A DNA stretch of 64,000 nt from positions 241,104,525-241,168,524 of the forward strand of contig CAKMRJ010005523.1 of the NCBI GenBank assembly GCA_928212115.1, in the 5' to 3' direction. This DNA comes from Lactuca virosa. Taxonomy: Eukaryota; Streptophyta; Magnoliopsida; Asterales; Asteraceae. This document shows, one piece after another, positions 21,825-33,400 of the stretch. The notes beneath the pieces were generated by a model, which ran no database searches, was not told the origin of the DNA, and worked only from the letters and a program-made list of their open reading frames with translations. Made by a program: the position numbers and the translations under genes. Every line of letters begins with the position of its first letter. The first letter of the stretch is position 1.

Positions 21825-24284
21825 CTAGACAGTTTCATCAACACCACCGCCATCCCCATCAACACCACCATCACCAACAGCACCAACGCCATCCCCATCA
21901 GCACCACCGCCATCCCCATCACCATCGCCACCGCTACTCCCACCAACACCATCCCCGCCACCGCCAACAGTACATGCACCCAACTCACCCAGACCTTCCT
22001 CGCTATCATCAAAAGTACACAACGCTCTCACCCCATCAACGTCCAAATTACCTAATCCAAGCAAACCAGTGAAATCCATAGTTCCAAAAGCCAGTAAAGC
22101 ATCATCCAACGCTGAAGAATGACTGGACCGCGAGTCGCTAGCTGAAGGGTCGTATGTCCCGGCATCAACCTGGGTTTCAAATTCGCCCAACCCGACTCTT
22201 CGCAAGCGACAAAAGCAGCATGGCGAATGCGTAATACCACCAGTGAACTCAGGGTGCTCAAGAAGTTTGTCCATCACGCGTACAAGGCCCACCTGGAGGA
22301 GCCAACTACGATCTGCCTTCAACGCCTCTACCTCCCGCTCACGGTCAACAACATCTTGCTCCAAGCTCTCCTTTTGAATCATCAAACCTTCATTTGTCTG
22401 GGTCAAATACGCCACTTGACTCTCCAAAACACCACGAACATCCTCCAACACTGACTTCCCTGAAACCAAAGACATGTTCTCGACCAGGGAAGAATGCACC
22501 AGTTCCAAGTCGTCGAACCATTGCACACAACGGGACTCGGCAGCTAAATATGTCATAGCCGGCGCAGCGGCGTATGCAAGGTTGTGGGCCAAGACGGCAT
22601 TGCTCATAGAGTCCATGTCGTCCAAGGTGGCTGGAGGGAGAGCATGGCGGGTAAAATCTAAAGCGGCAGAGCGCACAGACAACCGAGAATCGGGTCGCAA
22701 ACTCCACCCCGGGATGAACACAGGAATAGCAGGAGCGGAACCCTGAAACAACTACTCCGGGCTACCCCTTGGAGACGGAGGATTAACACCAACACTCACT
22801 GGAATCGGAACAAGGGGCTGATGAGACGCCATCTCAATACCCTCAGATTGTTGAACATCATCATTGGGTATCACTAACACATCTGCTGGATCGGAGGAAG
22901 GAGAAGATAACAAGCGCATAAGACCGCGACGTTGCATCACCCGCCGACCAATGGGCCCTGAACTACCCTCGGGTGCTGGTCCACTCATCGCCTGCACCAC
23001 CTTCCTTTTTCCGGCAAACCGGCGGGCGCTGGTCACTATCCCAACCTTACTATCTACCGCATCATCAGCAGCCGACCGAGTAGGACCAGGAGATGCAGTC
23101 GCATGAGTAACAACAGTGTGTGGACCAGGGCGTCCCTCCGATGCGGTCGAACTACCTACGAGTTGAGGAGATACCGGGATAATAGCAGACAAACGGCGAG
23201 GAGGAGGCAAATTCTCATATAGAGACACTGCACTGTGCAACAGCTTCCCCTGGTAGCGACCCCGTAGGACAGAATCCATAGAAACAGAGCATTCGACACT
23301 TGTCAAGCAAAACATATAAGAAAAAAAAGAGAGAAAGAGAGGGGGAGGGGGAGAGAAGGAGAAAGAAAGAAGGAAAGCGAGAACAACTCACCTTTTGAAA
23401 TGGTGTAAAACACAGGCATCTCCCCCGGGACCGCCAGTTAGGGCTCATCCCGACACCAGCAAGGATCACCTCTAACATCACGTCAACATCCACCTGAAGA
23501 GAGTGCAGGAGATCTGCAGTCGCCTGGTTATGAGGAAACAGCTTGGGAATAGTATCCGAAGGCATTGTCGCCCGGGGATGCTCACCGTCGAGCAACTCCC
23601 GATTAACCCACAACCACCGGTCTTGCCAATTCTTGGGAGGCTTGCTGTCAATAACAAGATTATGCCCCCCTCGACGGGCGGAGAAAGTATACTTGTCATT
23701 GGTAGCAGCAAACCGGAAGAAGTACTTGAAGACGAAATAATCGGGCATGATTCCATTAGCACGGCATATCATTTCGAAAGCTACCACCTTGTGAACAGCG
23801 CCAGGAGTTAGCATCTACACTACACCGACAACGGCGGAGTATCTCCTCCTGAAAGTCGGTCAATGGAATACGAAGACCAGCGTCAAAAGTCTTCAGGTAA
23901 ATACCCACCTTTCCAGGAGGATGTCGGGTAATCAAAGAGCCGGGGGACAGGAAATTCCACCCCGTCAGTCGGGGTAAGATCATACGCCTCTTGAAGCTTG
24001 ACGAACTCAGAAGAACTAGGGGTTGAACCTTGAACGACAGCCTCGGCGGAAAGAAAAAAGAGAAAAAGAGAAGAGGCTGAGAAGACAGAAGGGGAAATGA
24101 AAGGGGGAAAATGGTGGAGGAGTAATAAAAGGAAAAAAGGCGGGGTCTGCGAAAATCTCTGACACATGACGTAACCGTCGCGCACACGTCGAAACGTCAC
24201 ATCGCCGGAAATGAAGCGACAACCAAGTGAGACAACGAAACGTGTACCAATAGTTAAGTCCATAACATCATAGCTAGGTAGCAT
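21825..24284 (-). pseudogene. Antisense extra gene of the Tat-like element (putative gypsy-type transposon protein)
   Basis: Convergent to gag-pol. The N-terminal part (24284-23883, 23930-23820 and 23814-23400, with two frameshifts) holds LRIPLTDFQEEILRR, AFEMICRANGIMPDYFVFK and FFRFAATNDKYTFSARRGG, then NWQDRWLWVN, which I recognise as the domain formerly called Transposase_28, common in antisense frames of Tat elements. A donor AAAAG|GTGAGTTG near 23391 and a pyrimidine-rich tract before 23296 suggest one intron. The second exon (23295-21825) has one in-frame TAG at 22752-22754, a coiled-coil stretch (EVEALKADRSWLLQVG, then VRVMDKLLEHPEF) and a Gly/Asp-rich tail coded by a trinucleotide repeat. 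Function is unknown; the name does not prove transposase activity. Confidence 0.75.
21841..21975. repeat. Trinucleotide-type repeat coding the Gly/Asp tail
   Basis: Repeated CACCACCGCCATCCCCATCA-like units on the plus strand, read as GDGDGGG on the minus strand. Confidence 0.85.
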
Positions 24285-24311
24285 ACTCTATGACTACTGG
24301 ACTGGGGGACT

Positions 24312-24838
24312 TGATGACACGCCCCTTAGAGCGGGCCCGAAACAGGCGAGCCTCGACAAAGCGCCTCCGACGGGGATCCGACTCAGCGACCCCGAACTCC
24401 CGCTAGGCGGCCACACAGAAGGCTCGCCCTCGCCAGAATATTGTCTTTTAGCCACAGCCTGGAGACAACGGCTCCAGGCGACAAAGCGTCCAGACAGAGC
24501 ACAATCGCCTGGACCAATCACCGGGCTGAGCACGAATGTGGAGCAGGGCTCCCCAATAAGAGCGACGGATCCTGTCCGGACTGCAGTACCGATCCCTAGT
24601 ACGGACCGAGGAAGATCTCCACTATAAAAGGACCTCACCTTGGTCTCGGTAAGGCAAGTCATTCCACTCCTCAATCTCCCACTCTCACGATAACCCTCAG
24701 CATACTAACTTGACCGTCGGAGCGTCTTTCCGGGGCCCCTTCCCGGAAAACGGCTGACGGGTTTCTTTCTTGTGTGACCTCTCAGGCATAAAGAACGTCG
24801 AATCTCTCTCACAGGTGATTCGGAGCCAGGTCGCATCA
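24312..24838 (+). repeat. 3' LTR of the Tat-like element
   Basis: Same ends as the 5' LTR; TATA box at 24623-24630. Preceded by the purine tract at 24296-24311. Confidence 0.95.
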
Positions 24839-25319
24839 CCTTCCATGCATGGCCTTTTGGAGCTTAAAAGGCCAAAATGACATCCTAAAGCTTGCATGGG
24901 GCTTCAATGGCCATAAATTTTGCACATTTATTCCATGAAAGCCCTTCTAGTCCCTAGATCTGAAAGGATATTCACTTGGGACGTCCAAGTCCCAAAAGCT
25001 AACATTCTTGGACCAAAATATGGAGAAAATGTCCTAAACTAGATCTAAGCATATAATAAACAAGATAGGAGCTTTATACCTTTGATGAACCAGAAGTGAA
25101 GCTAGACTTCTGGATCTACTCTTCTCCAACACTTCCTTGCTCCTTCTTCAAGTATCTTCTTCTTCACAACCACAAGAATGCACCAAGAATGGCTCAAAAC
25201 TCTCAAAAGTATATTAGTGTGTCGTAGATAGGGTTTAGGGTGATGGAGGCTGTACATGAGCCGAACCTTTGGAGGTTAAGGTGTTTAAATAGGGTGCAAA
25301 ACCCTGAAAATTAGGGTTT

Positions 25320-25440
25320 CATTCTGCCAGACCTACTCGTCGAGTTGAGGCTCTCAACTTGTCGAGTAGACTTCACAACCCGCATCCCAAATCCATCTCT
25401 ACTCGATGAGTTTGGGGCCTCCAACTCGTCGGGTTTCTAA
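25320..25440. repeat. ACTCGTCGAGT palindrome cluster in LTR F (upstream cluster)
   Basis: TACTCGTCGAGTTGAGG, CAACTTGTCGAGTAG, TACTCGATGAGTTTG and CAACTCGTCGGGTTT stand just upstream (minus sense) of the TATTTAAAC box. Confidence 0.85.
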
Positions 25441-25995
25441 ACAAAAATGAATAAATTATAACTTTAAATACATACCAGGAACCGGGTGTTACAGTAGGGG
25501 ACGATTTTAGGGAGGGATAGAAGGGTTTCTAGAAGCCTCCTAATAGTTGAAAAGGATAAGGCTTTGAATAGATTAAATATGAATATTTAATTATACAAAT
25601 GAAGGCTTATCCTGGAGATACACCAGCTATAAATAATACCCCTTGGCAACCAAATTTCGTCCATATGACTCTTGGTGGCTGAAATCCGAATTTCATAAAT
25701 CACATCCTCTCCTATCCTGATTTCTAGTGTTCTAGCTTTGTTAGGTGTGAGCCATTAGATGCCTGCCTACTTTCTATGAGCTATTGAAGATCAAAGGAGC
25801 AACTATATACAATTCTAGTTAAGGTATGTTTACTAATCGGATTTATAGTTTCATATAAGTAGATTTAAGTGGTTTGTCATAATATGTTGCTATAATGAGA
25901 AATTTCCATAGATCTTTACGTTGCATGTGCCCACAAATAGTTTTGTGATTTCCATTGTGTTGTTTTATGTTTTATTGTAACCTAGAAACCCATCA

Positions 25996-26607
25996 GTATT
26001 TGGTGGTACAGATTCTGTACCTAGACCGTCTAAACCTAGGAAAATCACTAGAGCTAGAAACGCTAAGCCTTTTGGATATTATTTTTCAACTTATGTGATG
26101 CCTTATTCTAGGCAATTATTTTTTATGTGCTTCTTGAAGTCTGGATTGATAATGTTATTTTCTAGGTGTATGTCTTAGAGTTGTATACGATTAGGATTGC
26201 ATAGCCTTAGAATGATTGATTTAGCCTTATTCTTGCTCCTTGTTTATTTGTGGGCTTAGGATAGAATCACTTATTCGACAGTCTATTTAATCATGTATTG
26301 TGTATAACTTGCATGAATAAGGCAACCAACAGTGTTGGTAGAGATTTCTAGCAATGTTGGTAGAGAATTTTAGCATATGAGGAGTTTTGTTGAGCATTCT
26401 GAAGTGACTTGTGAGTCCTAGAATGGTCCCTGGAACAAGTATAGATATGTGTGAAAGGTAGTATTGGGCCTGTACTACTGAAAGCATAGGATCCGTACTT
26501 AGGTCAAGGAAATGTTACAAGAATACCATAAAGTTGTAGGTGGCTATGCATAATGTGGGTTTGCATTGTGCATTGTTTTGATGTGTTTCCATTATCTTTT
26601 AGATTCA
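25996..26607. other. Unassigned leader-like DNA
   Basis: Between the copia LTR end and a gypsy gag relic. Contains a short direct repeat (GTTGGTAGAGATTTTAGC-like, near 26335 and 26360). No gene. Confidence 0.35.
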
Positions 26608-27355
26608 GGATGGGAACTTTCCGTATTAGTGATTTAGAGCTGAGTGAGGAGCTTGTTTGTGACATCATAGCTGTGGAGATTTCGAGGTTCATCATAGAGG
26701 ATTTGCCTGGATTGATCAGCACTATCAGGGAAGAGTTGATCACAGCAGTGAACGAGAACCTTAGGATTATGTGGGGCCTAGTTAGAGGATGGTTGGCCAT
26801 AGGGTCGAGGAGTCACCTTCAAGGAGTTTGATGCTTGTGGAGCTCCTCGTTTCTTAGGGACTAGGGAGCCGATCATCAGTATGCATTGGATTGTAGATGT
26901 GGAGACTGCCTTTCGCGCCAACTTCTATCTGGTGGAGGCCAAGGTCAAGTTTGCAAACATGTATTCTACGTGACAGAGCTAGGGATTGGTGGTGCGAGGT
27001 TGTCCAGGGTGTCGAACCAGATTCGGTCGAGTCCATGATATGGGAAGATTTTTCACCAGATTCAAGAGGGAGTTTGTGCCGGTAATTGTGGTTTGGCAGT
27101 TGGCACGAGAGTTATTGGAACTTGAGCAGACTACAGAGTTAGTGACTGAGATCACCACCAAGTTCAGGAAGAGAGCATTGTTTTGCTCTCGGTATGCGGC
27201 GACAGGGGAGATAGAGATGACTTGCTACCATGATATGTTGAGGACGGAGATGCGGGAACACGTGAGTATCTAGATTCATAAGACTCTTTCCAGTTTAGTG
27301 GAGGTAACCATGGAGAGAGAGCTAGAGTTAGAGACCTATCAATGGAAGAGGAAGC
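26608..27355 (+). pseudogene. Ty3/gypsy gag remnant
   Basis: Broken frames in order: MGTFRISDLELSEEL near 26608, the motif FDACGAPRFLGTREPII in a shifted frame near 26827, then LARELLELEQTTELVTEIT and YHDMLRTEMREHVSI up to 27273. The last part matches the distal Gag segment of element B at 587-775. It continues with charged residues to about 27355, where a copia LTR interrupts. Confidence 0.7.
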
Positions 27356-27374
27356 AAGATCAGGTTCATATGTA

Positions 27375-28195
27375 TGCAACATCATCCAATAAAACTGATG
27401 GCTTTTATAGGTTATTAAATACATGTACATGCTTAAAATCAATTGACATTTAAAGGGCACATGCAACCTATAAGGATCTATATCATAACACTTTGAAGGT
27501 AACATAAAATGAACATAAATAACCCTACAAGAACGCTACTATAATCAAAATAAGCGGATCTAGGGTTACATACCTTTGAATAGTTGTAGTAAACAATTCC
27601 TTGAATCTCTTACTTTGTTGATCTTGGAAAGCTAGCACCAAACGTATAACGCCTCTATGGCTCACACCTAAACCCTAGAACTAGAAAACAAGAGAGGAGA
27701 GATGAGGATCAAGTAGAAAATCGGATTTCTGTTGGGAATGATGCATTTCAGAAATCAAAGGGTTACAGCCCTTTATACATCTACTAGAAAACGCTAGAAA
27801 CCCTAAATTTGAACATATAATAATATATTTCAAATCTAGCAATTATCTAGTTTCCTAATATCAAATGGAGGCTTCCGGAAACCCTAAAAAAGGGCACCAA
27901 AACCTTCCATATGATGGAAGGTTCTAGATCCTCTCATTTGTTCAACTATTGAACAATTACAGCTCATCCCTTGCACCTTTAATTAATTCTAGTTAATCCC
28001 AAATTAACTCTGGATTAATTCTGATTAATAACTAATTAATTCTTATTGATTTCATATTAATTTATTAATCATATAAATTAACAAATCAATTATTTAACTA
28101 TTGATCTCATATTAATTTATTAATCACATAATAAATTAACAAATCAACTATCTATTTCTAATTAATACCCCTCAAGGAGTTGGAATTTCGAAATG
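27375..28195 (-). repeat. Copia LTR fragment, minus orientation (LTR K)
   Basis: On the minus strand AACTCCTTGAGGGGT followed by TTAGAAATAG and a run of ATTAATTAA-rich DNA matches the first half of LTR J (16722-17050). The remainder holds CTAGAAACCCTAAATTTG-type leader sequence. The first 60-80 bp expected at its start are not recognisable, so it is truncated on the right. Confidence 0.55.
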
Positions 28196-28985
28196 TGATT
28201 CAAACTTTAAAGAAACTAGACACACTAAGATTTCCAGAAAACTAAGTCTCATGATTTTTAGATGTTCTTATTGACTTGCACGAATTTTAGAAGTTGGAGG
28301 ACAGATTTGGGAAAATTGATCATAATAGCTTCTAAATCACTTTTGGTGTTCTATTAAGGAATTATTGGTTAAGCCTTAAGTTTGTCACTTTTAACATGAT
28401 TGTTGGTTACTTATTAGGCTATAGAGATGTGAAATTCAATTTAACCTAAGGGTCTTAATGCTTGGCTTAATGAGCGTTCAAAATTAAGGATTTTCACATA
28501 AAATGTCACTTTCACACTTATTAGGTTCTTTCACACAATATGACAAACACCCTGTGTGCATGAAATCCTACAGTGATCATCACTCTCTAATAGACTCCAA
28601 TCCAGCCCTAGAGCTTACTATTTTCAATTAAAACAATCCAACTATACGCATAAGTCCTCACAAAAGCACAAGCAAATGAACATGCAAGTTCGTAATTCAT
28701 CAACAACAGGAAAACATAAGGGAATTTTTCAAATAGAACGTCTTCTATGATGTGAAATCAAGTTTTAGACACTCGAGTAGTCGTTCATTATAAGCCTAAT
28801 TTCATGAATTTCGTGATAAATCGAGTCAATTTAGGTTGAAAGAATGCATGTGTAAAGACTTAAAAAAATACTACCTGGAAGATCACATAGACCATCTTTG
28901 TAGAGATCAACTTCACTGTCGATTGGGACTTGCAGAAGAAATAGTTAACGATATGCTCTGTCGATGGTGATGGTGGTTCAAATTA
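28196..28985. other. No recognisable feature
   Basis: AT-rich unique-looking sequence without reading frames or repeats that I can support. Confidence 0.4.
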
Positions 28986-28989
28986 CCCA

Positions 28990-29160
28990 TAAAGATATGT
29001 AAAGAGAGAAAGATATGTAGAGAGAGATACATAGAGAGAGAAAGATATGTAGAGAGAGAAATAGAAGAGAGATACGTAGAGAGAGAAAGATATGTAGAGA
29101 GAGATACGTAGAGAGAGAAAGATGAGGGAGATACATAGACAGAGAAAGAGGAGAGAGAAT
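28990..29160. repeat. GA-rich tandem repeat
   Basis: Imperfect units of AGAGAGAGATACGTAGAG and AAAGATATGTAGAGAG. Almost all purine on the plus strand apart from the TACGTA or TATGTA steps. Confidence 0.9.
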
Positions 29161-29214
29161 GTCTATAAAAATAAAAATAAAGTTCTAATTATGTTTTAAT
29201 AAAAATGTTGTCGA

Positions 29215-29217
29215 TTA

Positions 29218-29278
<61 letters not shown>

Positions 29279-29618
29279 ATTCTAAAAAAAGAATAGTTTT
29301 ATTCACCTTTTGTCATGTGTCACCTTATTATGTGTCCTAATTAATGCATACCACTTGTCAACTCCATTTCAAATTTCAAATTTTAAATTTCTCATTCTAA
29401 TTAGATTAAATTAATAACATTAGAATAAAAATTAAAATAAAATTAATACAAATTATAAAATATAATTTCACATATTTATTTTAATCAATGATTAAAATTT
29501 ATATAACTAAAAAAAATCTCTTAATTAATAATTTATTTAAAATAATTAATTAAAAATTTTGAGTTTTTACTATAAAAATTTAATTATTTTTGTAACCATG
29601 GTTCCCACGGGTTATAAA

Positions 29619-29688
<70 letters not shown>

Positions 29689-29880
29689 CATGCATTATCC
29701 TATTATGTCTCCTAATTAATATCATGTCATTTGTCAACCAATTGATTGTTCATTTTAAATTTCCTACTCTGATTATATCAAACTAATAACATTAGAATAA
29801 AAACTAAAATAAAATTAATACAAATTATAATGTCATATATTTATTTAAATCAACGATTATAATTTTATATAACACTCTCT
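29215..29880. repeat. (TA)n-led direct duplication, about 400 bp period
   Basis: Two (TA)n tracts (29220-29272 and 29621-29685) are each followed by a related segment of some 190 bp. Shared blocks include TTATGTGTCCTAATTAAT versus TTATGTCTCCTAATTAAT, and AATAACATTAGAATAAAAA in both. The copies are clearly diverged. The source could be a MITE or Helitron relic. Confidence 0.75.
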
Positions 29881-30452
29881 CTCTCTCTGTAGATAGAGAG
29901 GAAAAAAAAAGAAAAAAAAATAAAGAGCTAAAAAGAGTTCATTTTCAAAGTTCTTTTGCAAAAATCCTTTTAAACAGTAACGTTTTAAAGATTTTTAAGA
30001 AAAGTGTAATACATTTACCAAAATAGCTATTATTTTTGCAAATGATATTATAGTTATTTTGGTAGTCAAAATACCAAAAGTAAACACTACCGATTTCATG
30101 AATAAAATGAAGGAGCAATTAATAGATACAAACAGAACCTTCACACAGGGATATTACTTCATCCAAATCGTTCTGTCGTACATGGCATATGCACTTTTCG
30201 TATCTTCACAAGAGTAATGGTTTCTTTTGACAACATATGAATTGCACAGGACACGAAACACATTGAAATCTATATGCACAATGGCCACAAGATGTCAAAT
30301 CAAAAGAAGCTAAAATAAATCTATGTATTCATGTCACTTTATAGTTTTAAATGTTCAACACAATTTCAACAAGCTTTTAAGCAAGCAATTTCCATCAATG
30401 AGAAGGTCGTATAAAAACCCGAATAAATGTTAGTTCTTTTATCATATATCTA
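29881..30452. other. 3' flank of the ethylene-receptor gene
   Basis: Includes a short CT/GA microsatellite (29877-29903) and AT-rich DNA. It should hold the 3' untranslated region of the minus-strand gene, but the poly(A) site cannot be placed. Confidence 0.4.
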
Positions 30453-33136
30453 CTAACTCGATAACCGTTCACCCGCCCGTTGCAAAACGGTTCTAAGTTC
30501 ATTCTCCAAACCCCGTAACAAAACGGGCTTCCGGATCACTCCATTCATCCCCACTTGCAAACATCTCTCCCACACTTGTTCTTCTGCACTTGCAGTCAAC
30601 GCAACAATTAACGGCCGATTACGGCTCCGAAACTTCCGGATCCTTGTCGCAACCTCGTACCCGTCCATTTCGGGCATATGAAGATCCAAGATTACGATAT
30701 GGAACGGGGTCGTTGTGGGCCCCAGTGAACTTAAGCATTCGAATCCGGATGAGACCGTGGTGACGTGGCAACCGAGCTTTTCGAGGAGTTTTTTTGTTAC
30801 CATACGGTTTACGCCATCATCGTCGGCTAAAATTACTTGAAGGCCCCTGAAGATTGAGTTTGACTTTGGTTGGTCAACGTAGTTTGTGAGGTCAAAGTGT
30901 GGGGGCCGTTTGAAGGCGTTTTGGATTTGGAATTTGAGAACGAGTGTCGTGCTTTGTATGTTGCCTTTTGAGTTTGATGACATCCATATTTTTCCTTGCA
31001 TCATCTGCAAATCGTTTCAAGAAATTTTAATGAAAAGACCAAAATACCCTTAGTCAAACATTGTGCAAACTACTACATCTTTACCTTACTCTCACTACCA
31101 ATATGCGCACTGTACTTTATTTTATAACCCATAATTGTAACATATATTTGTTTACCAATAATAGCAACGTTACTTTATCTATTTATCAATAATTGTAAGT
31201 ATATCGCTATTATGGGTAAGAGGTGTAAGTATGCTGTTATTTATGTTTAAAGAAATGTAAGTAGTACTAGTCACATTGGTAAAAGGATGAAGTACGTTGA
31301 TATTTCTTGAAATTTGTACTTACGATAAACGTAAAGTTACCTAATTGTATTTAACTTTAAATAGCATAAAAACCATAAAGAAAGAGGTATTCTAACCTGT
31401 ACGAGTTTTTTACACATACTGAAGCTCAAGCTGTCCTTAACTCCCCCCGCGTTTTGCCTCTTAACTCCAGAATGCATACTCGGAATCGCTAATTCCGATT
31501 GGAAACCACCATCACCGGTTCCAATTTCAAACTTCACATTCACAAAATCAACGGAACCTGATCTTCCCGTTCCCCAAACTTTATCATTCCGACCCTCATT
31601 CCCATTCTCTAAACTAACCCTAAACATCACCAACCTCCCTTCTTCACTAACATCCAACAAATGCCCAACCATATGTAATAAAACCTGAAAAGTCCTCATT
31701 TCATCACCCATAACCAAATTCGGAATGGAACTCGGTACTTCCATGGAAAACCCAAATCCTTGATAAATACACAAACATTTCACGAGACAACAAGCTTCTT
31801 TAACCATGGAATGTAATTGAAACGGCCGTATTTCCAAAGGTAACCTACCCGTATCTTTAGCAGAAATCTCCATTACATCATTTATCAAAGTCGATAACAC
31901 ACTACTCGTTTTCGAAATCGTATCGATTATATTCGTTTGATTTGTGTTTTTTTGATCATCTTGAAGAATAGATAAAAGACCCATGATGGAATGCATTGGT
32001 CTTCTCATTCCATGACTCATTACTTTTTGGAAAGAATTTCTTGCTTGACTTGCCATCATTGCGTTCTCTTTCGCGTGTTGTAATACGCGATTCTGTTCCA
32101 CAAGTTGGTCCCGCATTGTTTGAGATTCTTCTAGAACCGCCGCATGTGACAACGCAACCGCCACCTGGTCCGCCACGACTTCCACGATTGCCATCTCGTC
32201 GAAACTCCATTTCCGGTCGGAATCAGGAAGTACCAACACCAGAATTGCGTAACACGTGTCCACCAATTCCGGAGTTCCGCCTTTGAAATTGGAAACATGA
32301 AGCATCGGCATACGGATTGCCGCGACCGGACCGGATTCAGCTATTCCGCCCCGACTTTGTACCGCAAGTTCCGAATCTACCCTCAACACTGTCACCCCTT
32401 TTTTACCCGTTATCTCTAAAACATCAGGGTCGTTTTTGGGAATTGAAGAGTGGTAACCGGAGGAGTTAGGTCTTAACTCATGGGTTAAGTTCATTTCGGT
32501 TTTTGCATCGTTTAACATCCATACAGCACAATTTTGAAGAACCAAAGTATTTGAAAGCTCGACTAAAGTGGTATATAGAATTGTATGTCGATCTAATGAT
32601 TTTCTAATCTCGTGTGTAAGCATACGAACATGCCACCCGGCTTCTTTTTGTTTTTTCATGATTCCGACTTCTTGATCGAGTTCCAATACGTTTTGTTTCA
32701 AGAAAAGTTCTCGGACTTTGAATTTGAGTAGTAATGGAATTAAGGTCAAAAGGGTAATTGCGGTGGCGCAGGAAACAAGGGCGGTTAATAATTTGGCGAC
32801 TGTGAGTGCCATCATAAGCTGGAATGTTTGATTCCCGTAATACCCCCAGCCGTTTATCAAATGGGTTAATCCACAGAGAACGATGAATGCTATGAATTGA
32901 ACGAGTACCCATTTGAAAGGGACATTTGAACAGCTGAGAAAGTAGAGTAATTCGAGTGGGATTGAAAAATACGCGATTGCAATCAAGAAATCGCTTACTC
33001 TTTGGCTTTCGATTATATGTGCATTCCATGATCCTTCATCGTCACAGTGACAGTGAGCGAATTCGTTCTCGTTAGCTAACGAAACTGTTAGAATCAAAGA
33101 AGCAATCAAGAATCGAATCACTAAACTTTTCGACAT
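30453..33136 (-). CDS. EIN4: Ethylene receptor, subfamily II (EIN4-like), two coding exons
   Basis: Exon 1 is 33136-31397 and exon 2 is 31004-30453; the 392-bp intron has donor GTACAG|GTTAGA and acceptor TTTGCAG|ATGATG. The product is 763 residues, normal for the family. I chose ATG 33136; the longer frame upstream opens with GTG. Seen: an N-terminal hydrophobic segment (4-21) typical of subfamily II, Cys29 and Cys31 for the disulfide dimer, three membrane spans (about 48-67, 75-93, 108-138) with Cys88 and His92 in CGLTH, the copper/ethylene ligands in ETR1. Next come a GAF region (about 185-335), an H-box with His375 (MSHGMRRPMHS) and degenerate kinase motifs, and a receiver domain with Asp641-643, phospho-acceptor Asp687 (DLHMPEMDG), Thr717 and Lys739. 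The family sits in the endoplasmic reticulum, represses signalling through CTR1 and is inactivated by ethylene. EIN4 rather than ETR2 is inferred from remembered sequence around the receiver. No disabling change is seen. Confidence 0.9.
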
Positions 33137-33400
33137 TTTGGAACCCAGAAATGGGGGAATGAAATCGTCTCGAAACCCTAAAATCACAAATCTTTAAGAT
33201 CTAGCAAAAGAGGAAAGCCCCATTTCGAGTAGTCATGAAAGATTCAAAATTTTCAGAAACCCTAATCGTATACCCTGTTTCAATCGTGTGTAATACAGAA
33301 ATCACAAATGGAAACTGTACATGGGCTACTGTAAGTTAAACTATTCCTCATGAAAAAACTTATGATCTCAAGAAACAAACCTTCAATTCGGATCAAATTA
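33137..33400 (-). promoter_or_regulatory. 5' untranslated region of EIN4 with a candidate intron
   Basis: A donor TTGAAG|GTTTGTTTC at 33380 and acceptor GTGATTTTAG|GG ending at 33178 would make a 203-bp leader intron, leaving 41 bases before the ATG. The transcription start is not determined. Confidence 0.45.

Larger units (their letters stand above)
18492..24838 (+). mobile_element. Tat-like Ty3/gypsy element with deleted pol and an antisense extra gene
   Basis: Complete from LTR to LTR (6.35 kb) with target duplication CCTTC at 18487-18491 and 24839-24843. Order: 5' LTR 18492-19021, primer site 19022, gag-protease frame 19093-21093, integrase C-terminus 21066-21302, spacer, antisense gene 24284-21825, purine tract GGACTGGGGGACT, 3' LTR 24312-24838. 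Reverse transcriptase, RNase H and most of integrase are absent, so it is non-autonomous. The two LTRs differ at about 25 positions of 527 by eye. It is visibly more GC-rich than its surroundings. Confidence 0.92.
17051..25493 (-). mobile_element. Solo gypsy LTR, minus orientation, hosting a Tat-like element (LTR F)
   Basis: Ends TGTAACATCC at 17051 and GGGTGTTACA at 25493, flanked by GTAGG on both sides (17046-17050, 25494-25498). Without the nested element it is about 2.1 kb. In minus order: ACTCGTCGAGT-type palindromes (25440-25320), TATTTAAAC near 25290, the GTAAAGTTTCCAACTTTAC hairpin (18305-18323), a second palindrome cluster (18205-17995), donor (17825), GGCACCAATG hairpin (17776-17804), tandem repeats and acceptor (17290). 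No internal domain is present, so it is a product of LTR-LTR recombination. Confidence 0.9.
16722..25995 (+). repeat. Copia 3' LTR split by a nested insertion (LTR J)
   Basis: Left part 16722-17050 begins TGTTGGAATAGG; right part 25499-25995 ends AACCCATCA. Joined, they give about 0.83 kb, a normal copia LTR size. The right part holds a plausible promoter (CTATAAATAATACC near 25630) and the leader. The terminal AACCCATCA also ends the minus-strand LTR whose primer site is at 43666. The insert is the solo LTR 17051-25493. Confidence 0.75.

Noticed and set aside
16722..28195. LTR J and LTR K as the two ends of one copia element
   Set aside because: They are in opposite orientations and the DNA between K and J is gypsy gag, not copia coding sequence.
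29559..29786. Frame rich in Ile-Tyr repeats
   Set aside because: It translates a (TA)n microsatellite.
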